Positions 1-10,344 of a stretch of 64,000 nt of DNA are shown here, piece after piece. Both the position numbers and the translations under genes were made by a program. The stretch is taken from the NCBI GenBank assembly GCA_015680685.1, contig MNCI01015910.1, positions 1,292,592 through 1,356,591 on the forward strand, written 5' to 3'. The notes beneath the pieces are model-generated. The model worked only from the letters and a program-made list of their open reading frames with translations, had not been told where the DNA came from and did not search any database. The DNA is from Gnetum montanum. Lineage: Eukaryota > Streptophyta > Gnetopsida > Gnetales > Gnetaceae. The first letter of the stretch is position 1. Each line of letters starts with the position of its first letter.

Positions 1-469
1 GAATTATGGATCATTAGAAGTTATTTTCTAATTTTATAACTTCCTTCCTATCTCATACATTTAGTTAAATCAAGTTCTTAGTCGTTAGGATTGCAGAGTT
101 AGAAACTTTTGCAAACCATTACCCATTAAGTGTTAATTTCCTTATAACCATTCAAAATTGTCTATTTGTTCTTATGTATGTCTCATAATGCTAGTTATGG
201 TTTCTTAAGAGCATTATTTAAGTGTTCTAGCATTAATATGACTAATTTTTATTGAAAATTTTCAAGTTTTACTTAATACTCACCCTTAAAATACCTTTCA
301 AGTGCTAGAAAATTTTGAAAAAATTAGCTCAAATTTTCCTTACTAGCACCCCCAACAACTAAGACGAGCACTCCATGATCAAATAGACTTGAAAATCATG
401 AAAATTGGAGTGAGAACATGTAAGTTAGGGCTTGGGAAATGAAAATGATGAAAATTTTGCTCTGTCTAC

Positions 470-545
470 CTACATATAGGTTTTATATGATCTGATATCA
501 AGGATCCAACATTGAGGATCTGATATTAGGGTAGACCCAATATTA
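470..545 (-). promoter_or_regulatory. Candidate internal promoter of Z
   Basis: The sense strand reads CATATAAAACCTATATG, a TATA-like element. It is preceded by several GATATC/GATATT half-palindromes like those in the U3 of related LTRs (C, D, F). The location matches the better internal TATA boxes of B, E, H and D. No matching splice donor is clear in Z. Confidence 0.4.
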
Positions 546-857
546 GAGCCCAAATATTTTTATTTTTCATGATGTTCTAAGGGGAAAAGATGATTCTTTG
601 GAATGTCTAGAAGGTTTAAGGCTTACTCAGAGGGTTTGGATGATAAATATATGCATATTTTTTGAAAATTTAGCATTAAGAGTTCATAAAGAAGCAATCT
701 TAGGCTATGAAATTTTGTAAGATGGATAAGAAGAGTAATGAATTCATGTTGTAAGAACAAATAGTTGAAATGATATGGGAAGTATTTATTAACATTTGTT
801 AATATCAGAGGATTCAAGATGATGTGAAATTACTTGGTAGGTATAAGATACAATAGT

Positions 858-910
858 TATACAAGTAGGTCGTCCCCAAAATAGGCTTCAGCCCTTAATG
901 CCCTTGTATA
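858..910 (-). other. Conserved post-pol hairpin (copy Z)
   Basis: The sense stem arms ATACAAG and CTTGTAT pair fully. The inner part has GGC-TGAA-GCC and the shared AGCCTATTTTGGGGA segment. The stem letters differ from those in B, C and E but still pair. Confidence 0.7.
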
Positions 911-1807
911 ACCATGCCTAAAAGTATCCTTAGGCACTTAAAGAGTTGAATGTAATGCATACTTGTTTAGTAAAACACACATGTGAGTACCATCAAATTG
1001 GAAAAATAACACTATGTTATACAAAACCACAAGTTATGACTATTATGATAGTGAGATGAGATGGACTTAGAAGAGATTACAGAAATTGGGATATGAGGTA
1101 TCTTACCATAGGCACAATGAATTCTTGTGTTTAATTAGTGGTTAAAGTATCACTAGTCTTTCAATCCATGATTCAAACCTAATCTAGACCACATTCCAAT
1201 GACATCGCATTGATTCATTTCTTGGAATTATAGCTATAAGACTATCAATGTTGTAAGGAGTATTGTCACTTGGCATATTGTCCAAGGGAGGATTTTATTC
1301 ATGGCACTTTGTTTTAATTTTAGATTTCTAAGAAGTCACTTTCCTTGAGGAATGGGTAACATGTCTTTCTAGTGGGATGTCCAAAAATTTATTTTCTTCT
1401 CTTTTTTTATTTTTATTTGTGTCAACCTTTCAAGGTAGCACTTATTTTACTCTTACTCCCATTTTTCATTATATTTACAAGGATATAATACAACCTTAGC
1501 AACATGATAGAACTCACAATAGTAATCCAAAAGAATCCACAAATACCCTTGATGTCATACCCTCTTCAATTCCACTTGGTTCTTCACTTTTTGGTTCAAG
1601 CATAATGATCACAAGTTTATTCTTAGTTGTATGATGGGAAAAAATTATCATTATGGCCATGGTAAGAACCTCTTATTAATGGAATAGGTAGATGAATGAT
1701 GTGGGCTCACTATTCAAATAATCAGTTCCTTATGACTTGATAATATAGAGAAATCTTCACCTTATTGGACTGCATCTTGCCTTTATTCATAATGTGTCTT
1801 ATTAGTA

Positions 1808-2035
1808 ATCAAAATTATTTACAAAAAATTTGAAAAAAAAATTATGAAAGTAATGAAAAAGATAATAAGAATTGTAAAAATGTGTAAATAATGAAAAATG
1901 TTAAAAAATGAAAAATATCAAAGAATTGAAAGACATGGCAAAGCATGTCAAAAATTTAAGAAATGAAAAGTATCAAAGAATAAGAAAACATTAAAGAATA
2001 TGATAAATAAAAATAAAATGGAAAATTCAATAAGG
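1808..2035 (-). repeat. T-rich low-complexity tract after integrase (Z)
   Basis: The plus strand is a run of A-rich words such as ATGAAAAATATCAAAGAAT; the sense strand is T-rich. The same kind of tract lies just downstream of the integrase-end purine motif in all related copies in this window. Confidence 0.7.
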
Positions 2036-2057
2036 TACCCATGATTCTAGATTAACA

Positions 2058-2068
2058 TCCCCATGACT
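2058..2068 (-). promoter_or_regulatory. Internal polypurine-tract-like motif (Z, integrase end)
   Basis: The sense strand reads AGTCATGGGGA, nearly the same as the 3' polypurine tract of B and C (AGTCATGGGGG). It lies at the junction of integrase and the T-rich tract. Confidence 0.55.
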
Positions 2069-2069
2069 A

Positions 2070-3390
2070 TTATTAAGATCAAGTAAACGGAAGATAGAAT
2101 AAGTAGATTACTTGGAATATTTGTAATATGGTTTGACTTATTAGATATTGACAAGGATAAGGTTTTTTGGATAGGATGGGTGGTGGATATGTAAGGAACT
2201 AGATGAATAAGTGGCTTACACAATGTATGGTCCCTCCCAAAGTGTCTAAAATTCAACTTTTTGGGGTAAATGACTAGGATTATAATAAAGGACCTTGTCA
2301 CCCAATTGAATGGTTACATGTATTATTTGTGTATTGTGCTTGAGTTTGGATTAATTCTTATGGACTTCACTACTCATAAGTGCTACTAGCCAATTTTCAT
2401 CTAGAAGATTTAGCTTCATTAGACATTCCTTTTGGGCTAAGCTCAAATTAAGGTCAAGTTCACTAGCAATAGCTAGAGTGTGAAGCTCTACCTAGATTGG
2501 AAGCATCGAAAGCTTGTCATAGACTAACTCATATGGTGTGTACACTATAGGTAGGTTTCAAGATGTCCTATAGGCCCATAGAGCATCATTTAATTTAGTA
2601 CTCCAATTCCTTCTAAACCTACTAACTATCCTAGTGAGTATTTTAGTAATTTCATTGTTAGTGACTTCAGCTTGACCATTTGCTTAAGGGTGATATGGTG
2701 TTTTTAGCTTATGGTTCACCCCAATTTATTGCATGAGATTCTTAAATGTAGCATTGCTGAAGTGAGTTTCATTATCTAGTATTAACATTCTTGGTACTCT
2801 AAATCTGTTCACCATGTGTTGTTGGAAAAATTTGGTAGCTATCTTTACTATACAATCTTGTACTCTTGTTACCTCTACTCCCTTTGTGCAGTAATCCATA
2901 GTAACAATAATATATGCTTTTTCATTTGACATCATCTGAATCAACCCCATAAAATCAATTCCCTAGATATCAAAAGGCTCTAATGGTTGTATCTAGTGTT
3001 GTGGCCCTTCATATCTGGCTATAATTCCTTCATCTCTTTGGTAGCACTTGCAAGATTATGAAAAAATGTGTATGTCTATGAATAAACTAGATTAAAAGTA
3101 TCCTACCATTAGTAATTTGAGTGTCATTTTATGCCCTACATAGTGGCCAACACATGGACCTTTAGGGGCATCTTGCAAATCTCTCTACTGATCACATTCT
3201 GGCATGTACCATCTAACGAGCCCATCTACATAGATCTTGTACAGATTTCCATTAATTTCCATGTATAATTTTTCTCTATGAAGGAATTTCTCACGTTGTT
3301 TTCTACTTCATTCAACAAAAATATCTTGTGTTGTTAAACAAGTTAGATACTTTGTAGTCCATGGTTTCCTTGTTGAATCTACAACCTTAC
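2070..3390 (-). pseudogene. Integrase pseudogene of Z
   Basis: This is the end of the pol polyprotein, which would join the cDNA to host DNA. The stretch 2726-2950 keeps the core pattern, with DYCTKGVEV around the first acidic residue and ILDNETHFSNATF around the second. The C-terminal part (about 2290-2430) keeps a LGDKVLYYNP-like segment common to gypsy integrases of this branch. Several frameshifts and stops break it, so it cannot be functional. It follows RNase H directly, as in the other copies. Confidence 0.8.
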
Positions 3391-4760
3391 TATTTTGGTA
3401 AAAAGATCCTCATTGGGAAATTGGTTTAATAAAGGTTCAAATTGATTTTCTGAATCCCATTTTAACCTTGAAAAATGATTAGCTACTACATTTTCTATTC
3501 CTTTATTATCAATCATTGTGATGTCAAAATCTTGAAGAATCACAAGTCACCTTATCACTCTAGAACTAACTGCTGGCTTATTCATAAGAAATCAAATGGC
3601 ACTATGATAAGTGTGGACATAGATTTGGTAATCAATGACATAATTTCTAAACTTTTCAAGCACATACACCATGACAATTAGCTCCTTTTCAATTATGGTG
3701 TAATTTAATTGTTCTTCAGTGATGCTTCTGCTAGCATAGTGTATGCAGTATCATCTTTTCTAATCATCAAGTTATGTCAGTACTACACTAAGCACATAGT
3801 TAGAAGCATTAGTCATTATATGAAAAGGTCCTGACCAATCTAGAGCTTCAGGGATTGGTGTTTCTACTAATTTCTTTTTCAAAGATTGGAATTCCTTTTC
3901 ACATGACTTAGTCCACTCAAAGGGTGCATCCTTCTTCATGAGTTCTACAAGTGGTTTGGCTATCTTTGAAAAGTTTGAGATGAATCTCCTATAGTATCTT
4001 GTATGGCCTAAAAAGGATCTTACATCTTTCACTATCTATGGCCATTGAGTGATATTTTGGATGACTCTAATTTTTTCAAGATCTACCTCAATACCATTTT
4101 GGAATATTTTATGTCCCAGCACTATGCCTTCCTGGACCACGAGATGGCTCTTCTACTAGTTGATCTTTAAATTGGTTTCAACACATATTTTAAGTACCTA
4201 CTCTAACTAGTTCAGTGCTTGTCTAAAATCTAGCTTGTACATGGAAAAACCATTCATAAAGACTTCAACACCATTACCTATATGCTTCTAGAAGATACTT
4301 AATACTAGTCTTTGGAAGATGGTTGGTGCATTACAAAGAACAAAGGACATCTGTTTGTAGGAAAACATTCCTCATGGACTATTAAATGTTGTTTTGTCTT
4401 GGTCTTCAAGTGCAATGTGGATTTGATTGTATCCACTATACCCATACAAAAGACTATAATACTCATGTGCTACAATAGTGTTCAAGACTTGATCAACAAA
4501 TTTCAAAGGAAAGTAATCCTTGAATGTGGTAGAATTCAACATATAGAAGTCAATGCAAACATGCCTTTTATCCCCTTTCTTTGGAATAATCACTAAAGGA
4601 CTAACCCATTCACTATCCACAATAGGATAGATGGATCCTGCCTTTAGCAATATTTCCAATTCTTGCTTGACTATCTCCTTTAGTTTAGGATTGAGCCTTC
4701 ATTGAGGTTGACATCTTGGTTTGACTATAGGATCAGTATACATCTAGTATTGACAAATTC
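3391..4760 (-). pseudogene. Reverse transcriptase and RNase H pseudogene of Z
   Basis: RT lies at roughly 3790-4760 and RNase H at 3391-3790. The stretch 4372-4659 reads SEWVSPLVIIPKKGDKRHVC and then YSLLYGYSGYNQI, a block typical of Athila/Tat RT (usual form FLDGYSGYNQI). Near 4250 the catalytic YMDD box is changed to an FMNG-like sequence, so the active site is lost. The stretch 3772-4032 holds the RT connection region (SFLGHTRYYRRFI). RNase H follows with an HYASRSI-like strand. Stops occur throughout. Confidence 0.85.
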
Positions 4761-5650
4761 ATGGATCAATTCTCGTGATCTCATCATAAGCCCATGCAAA
4801 TGTTGTAGGCCATCTATTTAGCATTTCTAGTAGTTTCCTTTTCTATGCTTTCTCTAGGTTGGCATTGATAATTACCAGCTTCTTGTTGTTCAAAAATGTA
4901 TATTCTAATGTTTCCAATAGGACTTTCAATTTCAATGATTCTAGTTACATTGTGTTGGGATCTTCAGGTGTTCCCAGACTATTTCCTCTTTCTAATTGAT
5001 TTGAGGGTAGGAGTGTCCTTTCCTTAGCTATTCTAACTTATCAGTTTCTACTTGTTCTTTTGGTTCCATGTATTTGTTAGATTGAGTTTCTTCACTTGTA
5101 ATTAGCCATTCAGTGTCCTCTTGTTAGGTGGCTACTACATACAAACAATTTTTCACACATCTTGTTTCTACACATCTATTGCATGTCTTGGTCTCCTATC
5201 ATTCGATAGCCTAGATTCTTTGCATATAATTTCACCCATGATTGTTGTATGTAATACATGGAACTCTTCATCTTTGTATGATTCTAGCTTCATCTTCCTT
5301 GGAAATTTCCAAGGACAAATCATAAATTTTAAGCTTAGGATTCACAATGCTAAGCCAAGATCTTCCCATGATAATTGGAAATTTCCCCTTGTCTTACCCC
5401 CATATGAATGACTAGAGAATTAATAGGTTAGGACTAGACACTAATGGTGGCAATAAAATCATCCACTTATCTAAGTAGAACTGTGATTGACTGGTCCACT
5501 AGCTCTAACTGAATGTTACTTTTCTTGAGTAATGGTAGATTCTAGGCCTGATGCATATCTTGAGATATCAGGTTCACTCCTAACCTAGAATCTAATAAAG
5601 CTTTGCATGATTTTTGTCTTGCTATATGGAGATAAACTAAGAGAATTCCT
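4761..5650 (-). pseudogene. Protease and protease-RT linker pseudogene of Z
   Basis: This is the aspartic protease that would cut the gag-pol polyprotein. The sense strand near 5560-5620 reads KALLDSRLGVNLIS, equivalent to LLDSGSSINLIS in element B, so the catalytic DSG has become DSR. The later NYHGKILA segment corresponds to the IIMGRAWLS motif in element C. It is broken by stops. The part below about 5100 is the low-complexity linker that leads into RT. Confidence 0.75.
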
Positions 5651-6072
5651 AGATCTTTTCTCTTCTATGGAAGAGCCCTTGCCTTAATCCAATGATTTAT
5701 TATCTAAGTAAGCATGATAGTTGTGACATTTGAATGTGATGAAGTTGGAAGCTTGCTACATTAAGAAGGAATTAATGTAGATGGTGTGGAAGTAGATGTG
5801 TTTCCCATCCATTAAGTATTTTCTAGACTCATTCTAAAGAACAGTCATTTCCTAGGTTAAGACTCATAGGTGATCATCTCCTCATGCATATTAACCACCA
5901 AGTTAGCATTCTTCTGCTATGGTTGTGATAGTAATTTCCCCTACATAAAAAGAGGTGGAATTGGTGGTAGAGGATTTAGGTGTTGATTAGAATGACAAGC
6001 TATTTGTGGATGCATATACTATTTTAGACTAGTTCTTGGGGGCATCAATCTATGGTATTTTGCTAGATTGAT
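5651..6072 (-). pseudogene. C-terminal gag fragment of Z
   Basis: This aligns with the proline-rich C-terminal part of gag in element C (about 12300-12640) and leads straight into the protease. It is cut at about 6072, where the sequence changes to the 3' end of another element. No start and no nucleocapsid cysteines are visible. Confidence 0.6.
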
Positions 6073-6369
6073 TGGAAACTCATCCTCAAGTGAACAACAA
6101 AAATGGAACCGAGTTGTTTACAAACTTTAGGGAGTATGGAATTGATTGACTACATTAAATAGATAGCTATGAAAGCCATTTTTAAATATTATTTATGTGG
6201 TTATAAACATATTATACAAGGTATAAAGAGTTTGAATAATTTGATAAAATTTGTAAGCATTGGTTAGATGGAGTAAAATGAAATGAGATCTTTACACTGT
6301 GCCTAGAGGTGGAGGCTCCTATGGCATGGAGGATCCTTCATCATGTCCATGCTTTGTTGGAGGTCTAGG
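6073..6369 (-). other. 3' non-coding end of element A
   Basis: The sense strand near 6076-6095 reads TTGAGGATGAGTTTCC, the box that in B, C and E lies just upstream of the polypurine tract and 3' LTR. Here the tract and the LTR are missing and Z's gag follows instead. No ORF is visible. Confidence 0.65.
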
Positions 6370-6992
6370 CTACCCTACTGCTATTGTCAAAAATTAGAAG
6401 CCATCCAAAAGTACTTTCATTTTTTCTCCTTATCTTATGAGTCATGGATAATCTAGGTGGCTTCACCTAGATGAGGTGGTGTTGATATATCCCACTAGTA
6501 GAGAAATGTTAGAAACATCTTTTTTCATGTTGATAGACTAGGCTACAAACTATTTGCATTTGATGTCAAATGTATGAACAAGGTTCCACAACTCCTAGTA
6601 GTCATTAATTCTCTTGATTAAGTTCTCAGCAACTAATCTCTAATATGTGAACTTGCTCTTTAGAACTTGAAGCTTCATGTTGACTACTTCCAACTTTTAT
6701 TTTGTTTCTTTATGTAGCTTGAGTTCACCTCATAGAGAATGTAGGAGCTGGCCACCTATTTTTCCAACTCTAATCTTAATCTTTCCATTTTCAACATTGC
6801 AAAGTTTGCATAATATAGGTTGGCTAACTTCATGTACTCCATCACCTCTTTAATATAAAACTCCTTTAGGTGGATTTCAACTTGATTGTAGACATTAAGG
6901 TCATCGAAGATAGGCTATATCATACATTATCTCTTTATTGGAGTTTTTGGAGGGCTTCATTCATCTTTACCTTAGTCAATCTAATTTTTTTC
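6370..6992 (-). pseudogene. Extra (env-position) ORF of element A, C-terminal piece
   Basis: This is the last third of the ORF that lies between pol and the 3' LTR in this family. It aligns with B (8225-8512 plus 16041 onward) and E (38185 onward) and ends at a TAG at 6370-6372. The protein would be a helical, charged region of the type NLHYANLAMLT seen in B, followed by a short hydrophobic tail. It is interrupted at 6992 by insertion of element B, and the reading resumes at 27086. Stops and indels are frequent. Confidence 0.7.
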
Positions 6993-7905
6993 TTATGAGT
7001 GGTGAGATACCCCTATGCCCAACCATAAAAATCATGAGCATTCACATGTGATCTGGTCAAATTCCGATGACTGAGAGCACTTATACACAATATTCTAGCC
7101 CCCAAAATCCTAGTTAGAATGGTTGTTTTCCTCTTAAACCCACTTGTAACATTCTAGAATGATGGTTAAGTGAGACTAAGGCATATGATTTTTATATGTT
7201 TTATTTTATCTATAATATTTAATTTTTCTAATATAGGGAGTAAAAGGCTAGATAATCTAAAATTTCACTATGCTATCACTCGACTATCCCTAGCATAAGC
7301 AGCTAGTCCCACCCTCCATGCATACCCAAGCATGTCCTAATCACTATTGGATTGCCAGACATTAAGCATCACTAGGTTGCCAAGTGTTAAACATATGTTT
7401 GAGGTGGTCGTGCTTATGTGCTCTCATAGACTACTAAAATGTACCATAACTATAAAGTGATAACAAAGTCATTAAAATTATTAAAGTGCAATAACAAAAG
7501 CATTAGAATTGTTAAATTATGAAAATATTAATGCTAAAGTAATCTAGTTCAAATGCTACAAGGAATGTTTAAAAAGCTCATCTTTATTGTCATTCATGCC
7601 AATTGGCTCAGGTACATTGGTGCTCAAATAAAGAGTCGTACACTCTTTGAACTCGTTTTTCGGGCACTTGAAAAATAGTCTCTAACTCCTACGAGAAAAA
7701 ACTGCAAGAGCTTCACTACAACTTGAACAAAAGGTGCCATAAATGTGATGGATGCACACATATTTATAGTAGAAAATGGACTCTACATTGACAAGGCCAC
7801 ATCAACGCTTGGAAAGATACGTTGACGAGGTCACATCGATGTGGTTGCATTAACAAGGCTTTGTCGATGTGGCCCAGTCGACGTAGTGGACTAGATGCTT
7901 CATCA
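6993..7905 (-). repeat. 3' LTR of element B
   Basis: About 913 bp, closely similar to 26174-27085. The sense strand starts TGATGAAGC and ends in a decayed TCATCA (TCATAA). The U3 part carries CATCGATGTGG-type palindromic repeats (7770-7890). Sense TATAAATATG at about 7763-7773 is a good TATA box. Confidence 0.9.
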
Positions 7906-7918
7906 TACCCCCATGACT
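7906..7918 (-). promoter_or_regulatory. 3' polypurine tract of element B
   Basis: The sense strand reads AGTCATGGGGGTA and touches the TGATGA start of the 3' LTR. This is the expected plus-strand primer site. Confidence 0.85.
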
Positions 7919-8224
7919 AAGTGAAAACTCATCCTCAAGTTTGTTACAATTTGGAAGGTATGAGGTTACTAGTCACACACACATAGCAAAACATATCAAT
8001 ACACATACTAGCGCTAGCAACACACCAAGTGCTCGAGTGTACAGAAAAAATTAGAAAACTATGGTGTTTGTGGATAAAAAAATTAAACACCTTGATGACA
8101 ATGGACTCACAACCTCGCTAAGATGCTGAAGTTGCTGAAGAGGGTCATATAGTTCCTAGTGGTAGTGGTTCTGATGGGCCCTCACCAACTTTAAGTGTAT
8201 GTGATGGTTACGATGGTGGTTGTG
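7919..8224 (-). other. Non-coding spacer of B between extra ORF and polypurine tract
   Basis: It holds the sense CTTGAGGATGAGTTTTCAC box just before the polypurine tract. Nothing else is recognised. Confidence 0.6.
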
Positions 8225-8512
8225 GCTATCCTGTAGCTATTGCAACTTCTGGAGGCAATTGAAAAGTCTCCAACAAAGCCCTCATTTTATCTTTTTTACT
8301 TCTAGGTTCATTCACAATCCAAGTAGCTTCATCAATGTGTGCCAAAATAGGAACATCCCAAGGACATGGAAGTGCAGGGAAGAGCTCCTTTAAATTGACA
8401 AACTAGGCTGCAAACTATTTTCATTTGATATTGAACACTCGGAGTAATTCTTGTAACCACTAGTAGTCATCCATTCATTAGTCTAGGTTCTCCGCAGTAG
8501 AGTGTTACCCTT
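8225..8512 (-). pseudogene. Extra ORF of B, C-terminal piece
   Basis: This is the C-terminal end of B's extra ORF, cut off from the rest (16041-18531) by element C. The sense strand contains the segment PWDVPILAHIDEATWIV, which is also recognisable in E (PWDI..HIGDATWIM), and ends at a TAG at 8225-8227. This short Trp-rich tail is the most conserved part of the C-terminus. No membrane span is seen. Confidence 0.7.
8508..8512. repeat. Target site duplication of C, left
   Basis: CCCTT, identical to 16036-16040. Removing C and one copy restores an uninterrupted alignment of B's extra ORF with E. Confidence 0.9.
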
Positions 8513-9537
8513 TAATGAGTGGTGAGGTACCCCTACACTCAACCATACGAAATGAGCGTAGCACGTGCAATCCAGTCGAACTCCGTAGACTAAATGCCTA
8601 AACACCCCATGGAACACTTGGGGTTAATCATTCGTTTTCTTCCTAGACTTACTTGTTGTTGTCACGGTGTATGGTTAAGTAAGTTTGAGGTATATGATTT
8701 TTATGGTCTTTTATGGTTTTTTCTCCTATGCTATGAGGTGAAGGGTTGAGGAAGCTAACTAACTCTAACTAAGGACCTAAGTCTAAATTAACTAGTGTCA
8801 GCATCTATTCCCACTTACCGTACACACCCTGAACTATGCAACTATGGCTACCAAATGCTAATCATTACTGGGATCACCACACGTAACGCACATGCTTGAA
8901 GTGGTCGTACTGAGGCACTTAACTAGCCTAAGTGTGATAAGAATCTGTTCCTTGGCTAACTGTACACATCCATGGATGCTCGTAGCCAAGTCGTACTTAT
9001 CCCACATTCTAGGAGTTGAGGGTGAGAGAACCTAATCGCGATGAGCAACCGATTCCTTGACTAGCTGTACACATCCGTAGATGCTTGTAATCAAGTCGTA
9101 CTCATACCGCGTTATGATGAACAGCCAATTCCTTGACTAGCCATACACATCCATAGATGCTCGTAATCAAGTCGTTCTCGTACCACACTAACAACAGGTA
9201 ATAAATGACATGTAATAAATAACAGGTAATAAATCCTATTCCATTCACTGCAAGGTTTATCCACAAAGCTCATCTTTATTTCTGTACACAACTTGTGTTT
9301 AGGTACAAAGCTACTCGAATAAAGATCCGTTCACTTGGGGACTCATACTGTGGGCACATGGAAAATATTCTATCTTTGGAGTGATTAAACTACCAGAGTT
9401 TTCCTACTTATAGCCTAGGATGAGAAATGAGGGAAGTGCTGCCTCTTATTTATAGATTTGACGGTGGACCACGATATCACGTACGCGATATCGTAGGGGA
9501 CAACGCGATATCGCGTACACGATATTGTGTCTCATCA
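8513..9537 (-). repeat. 3' LTR of element C
   Basis: About 1025 bp, very similar to 14977-16035. The outer 60 bp of U3 (9470-9531) consist of CGATATCG/CGTACG palindromes. Sense TCTATAAATAAG (about 9446-9458) is the TATA box. It is slightly shorter than the 5' LTR because it has fewer palindromic units. Confidence 0.93.
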
Positions 9538-9550
9538 TACCCCCATGACT
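9538..9550 (-). promoter_or_regulatory. 3' polypurine tract of element C
   Basis: Sense AGTCATGGGGGTA immediately precedes the LTR start TGATGAGAC. It is identical to that of B. Confidence 0.87.
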
Positions 9551-9701
9551 GAATGAAAACTCATCCTCGAGTTCCTTACAATAATATCGGGAAGGTATAG
9601 AATTATTGAGGGAAATGGAACTAATGGGATGACATGTGAACGGATCATTATTACAAGACTTGACAAAACTGGTGTTCATGACAACAAGGGTGAACACCTT
9701 A
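9551..9701 (-). other. 3' spacer of C with the subterminal GAGGATGAG box
   Basis: Sense CTCGAGGATGAGTTTTCATT lies just upstream of the polypurine tract. One frame reads ELEDEFSFSHGG, like the tail seen near the 3' end of many plant gypsy elements. A GTGTTCATGACAACAAGGGTGAACACC-type inverted repeat lies at about 9670-9698 (written here only as its two arms, GTGTTCA and TGAACAC). Confidence 0.5.
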
Positions 9702-9902
9702 TTACAATGACATCAAGCCTTTGTTGGTAGCTTGAGAGAAATAGAGAGGTAAATAGAAGTGTTGCTACTTCCAACACCAAGATTGCACCTTCATTGTCCA
9801 TCCATAAGCGCACCATCGATCTTGCTCCTTGCATAGCTACTTCAGTGCTGCCCCATTCCAAGTGTTTGCTCCAGATCCAATCCATTGTTGTATGATCGCC
9901 AT
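9702..9902 (-). pseudogene. Short remnant ORF at the extra-ORF position of C
   Basis: It starts at an ATG directly after a splice-acceptor-like GTGTGTAG, the same context as the extra ORF start in B (TTGTAG then ATGGC) and D. It spans 67 codons to a TAA, with two in-frame stops inside. The predicted start is MAIIQQWIGSG. It has no similarity I can see to the long ORF of B or E, so most of that ORF has been deleted or replaced. No function can be assigned. Confidence 0.5.
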
Positions 9903-10293
9903 CTACACACACAACAAAATCATATATTAGTAAGGGTAATTGAATCATCATGTAATTAATACCTTGCTTTGGTGTAGGTCCATTGGCTAGGTTGTGGTAT
10001 GGCTGATATGGATCGGGAGATGTAGTAATGATGACTACCGAAGGTGTAGGGGTTAGGAAAAAAATTAAAAATTTTGGGGCTTGGAGAAAATCGAAAAAAT
10101 TGGGCCCCGTATCCCCATGACTAATCGTAAACCTCTAGTAGCATTAGAATGGAGAAAGGAAAGGAGTAAGAAAGATAGATAAAAAGGGAAAACTGAAGAC
10201 ATCAGTGAAATGGATGTCAAGATGGTAATGAACAAAATAATAATTAATTGCAAAATGTTAAGGGAAAGAATTTAACAAATGCTCCAAATAGAA
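9903..10293 (-). other. Non-coding leader of C's short ORF, with a fourth purine motif
   Basis: It contains sense AGTCATGGGGA at 10112-10122, another copy of the polypurine sequence. The internal TATA box found in B, E and H is missing here. Nothing else is recognised. Confidence 0.5.
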
Positions 10294-10344
10294 GTGTCAG
10301 TGGGTCCCCCCGAAAGTAGGCTCATGCCCTTAATGCCCTGACAA
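10294..10344 (-). other. Conserved post-pol hairpin (copy C)
   Basis: The sense stem arms TGTCAG and CTGACA pair fully, where B and E have TGCAAG/CTTGCA and Z and D have ATACAAG/CTTGTAT. The inner part has GGGC-ATGA-GCCT and AGCCTACTTTCGGGGGGA. The double change in C is the strongest covariation. Confidence 0.75.

Larger units (their letters stand above)
1..2040 (-). other. Post-pol non-coding region of Z
   Basis: No coding potential is seen. The stretch carries the ordered non-coding boxes found in every related copy here: the T-rich tract after integrase, a box containing sense GGTTCTTACCATGGCC, the conserved hairpin at 858-910, and a TATA-like site near 475-495 with GATATC repeats. The acceptor and start of the extra ORF would lie just beyond position 1. 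Confidence 0.7.
1..6072 (-). mobile_element. Element Z: Athila/Tat-type LTR retrotransposon remnant
   Basis: Read on the minus strand this holds the C-terminal part of gag, protease, RT, RNase H, integrase and then about 2 kb of post-pol non-coding DNA running off the left edge. The part from 1 to about 1800 matches the post-pol region of element D (31360-33060) in reverse complement. The gag side ends abruptly near 6072, where it is fused to the 3' end of element A, so no LTR of Z is in the window. All frames carry many stops. Confidence 0.85.

Noticed and set aside
8513-9537. CGATATCG palindromes as a CRISPR-like array or origin
   Set aside because: They are in the U3 of a plant LTR, irregular in spacing, and repeated in the other LTR of the same element.
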